The notes beneath the pieces are model-generated. The model ran no database searches. It was not told the origin of the DNA and saw only the letters and a program-made list of their open reading frames with translations. 15,519 nt of DNA from Proteiniphilum sp. UBA5267 (lineage in GTDB: Bacteria > Bacteroidota > Bacteroidia > Bacteroidales > Dysgonomonadaceae). This document shows, in pieces, positions 14,906 through 15,519 of the stretch. The DNA lies in the NCBI GenBank assembly GCA_002411515.1, contig DHTF01000107.1, positions 101,354-116,872 of the forward strand. The letters run 5' to 3'. A program made the translations under genes and the position numbers. Position 1 is the first letter of the stretch. Every line of letters starts with the position of its first letter.

Positions 14906-15519
14906 ATGTTGAAATCTTTGAAAAGTGAAGACTGGGTATCCACGATACTCGGAGGGCTCATTCTTTTGCTTGTAATCTTCTTGCCATCGGTCATGAAGCA
15001 TTACACATATATGTCGGCGATTATTGCCTTGCTGGCTTATCTGGGATATCTTTTCATGGGCAACAAAGACCATGGAAAGTTTCTGCCCTCATTCGCCGTG
15101 GTCTATCTGCTGGCCTGGCTTGCTACTTATATTTCGGGCATTGCACCCATTAAAACCATGGGACTTGAGTCTGTATTTTTTGCAGTCATCATCGGCCTAC
15201 TGATTCGCAATACGGTGGGATTGCCCAAATGGATGGCTCCGGCCGTAAAAAGTGAATATTACATCAAAGCCGGGTTGGTGATACTGGGTAGCTCCATTCT
15301 GTTCAATGAAATCATGAAAGCCGGTGCCCTGGGTATGATTCAAGCAATCATCGTAGTGTTATCGGTTTGGTATTTCAGCTTCTGGGTTGCTCTCAGAATG
15401 TTTAAAATAGACAAAGAGATGTCGATCCTGCTCTCCAGTGCTGTCTCTATTTGCGGTGTTTCCGCAGCAATTGCGACCAGTGGCGCCATCAAGGGAAACC
15501 CCAAAAAACTATCTTTTGT
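14906..15519 (+). CDS. yeiH: YeiH-family putative sulfate exporter, N-terminal part (cut by window end)
   Basis: The first 204 codons of an inner-membrane transporter of the YeiH family (PF03601), often annotated as putative sulfate exporter. The frame stays open to the window edge, so the gene continues outside. The start MLKSLKSEDWVSTILGGLIL has an initial charged segment, then successive hydrophobic segments (about 14-30, 35-51 and 59-75, and more after 125). Family features are IIGLLIRNTVGLPKWMAPAV (about 93-112), YYIKAGLVILGSSILF and the signature SICGVSAAIATSGAI (about 182-196). The ATG was chosen because it opens the frame directly after the leader palindrome. The substrate is not established for most members. 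The gene is divergent from the barrel gene. Confidence 0.9.
   Translation, partial: MLKSLKSEDWVSTILGGLILLLVIFLPSVMKHYTYMSAIIALLAYLGYLFMGNKDHGKFLPSFAVVYLLAWLATYISGIAPIKTMGLESVFFAVIIGLLIRNTVGLPKWMAPAVKSEYYIKAGLVILGSSILFNEIMKAGALGMIQAIIVVLSVWYFSFWVALRMFKIDKEMSILLSSAVSICGVSAAIATSGAIKGNPKKLSF

Overview
The window looks like chromosome of a Bacteroidota member, probably Bacteroidales (a Dysgonomonadaceae-like relative is a guess). Three observations support this. Promoters have the Bacteroidota form TTTG-N19/20-TAnnTTTG. Start codons mostly lack a strong Shine-Dalgarno sequence. The gene content is typical: an OMP_b-brl_3-type barrel with a carboxypeptidase-like N-terminal domain, a LytS/LytTR pair, and an STN domain. 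I saw no rRNA, tRNA, CRISPR array or insertion sequence.

Left part (1-5329), all on the minus strand: a beta-class carbonic anhydrase; a large A+T-rich SF1 (Upf1/DNA2-like) helicase with a Vsr/DUF559-like nuclease at its C-terminus; and a secreted alpha/beta hydrolase of the acetyl-xylan-esterase-like group that carries an N-terminal STN domain. The hydrolase has its own hairpin terminator upstream of the helicase.

Middle (5640-9600): dps on the plus strand, with a good promoter, converges on a five-gene minus-strand arsenic-type operon, arsR-arsF-arsG-arsE-permease. Both ends share one perfect bidirectional terminator. The operon starts at a tandem 27-bp operator repeat. One repeat unit supplies the -33 box and the other the -7 box of a consensus promoter, so ArsR bound there would cover both elements. 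The protein set (cytosolic CxxC thioredoxin-like ArsE, CcdA-like membrane ArsG with two intramembrane cysteines, periplasmic CxxC lipoprotein ArsF) has the layout of a transmembrane thiol relay. It sits next to a CSC-motif permease that could export an arsenical.

Right part (9852-15519): a LytTR response regulator and its LytS-type histidine kinase overlap by 32 bp. Upstream of them, behind a strong terminator, is a 950-residue outer-membrane beta-barrel protein with an unusual His/Pro/Gly-rich tail after the barrel. Divergent from it, and cut by the window edge, is a YeiH-family transporter preceded by a long palindrome.

The strongest leads are the operator/promoter architecture and possible thiol relay of the ars operon. 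Next come the helicase-nuclease, a possible defence gene, and the STN-esterase fusion.
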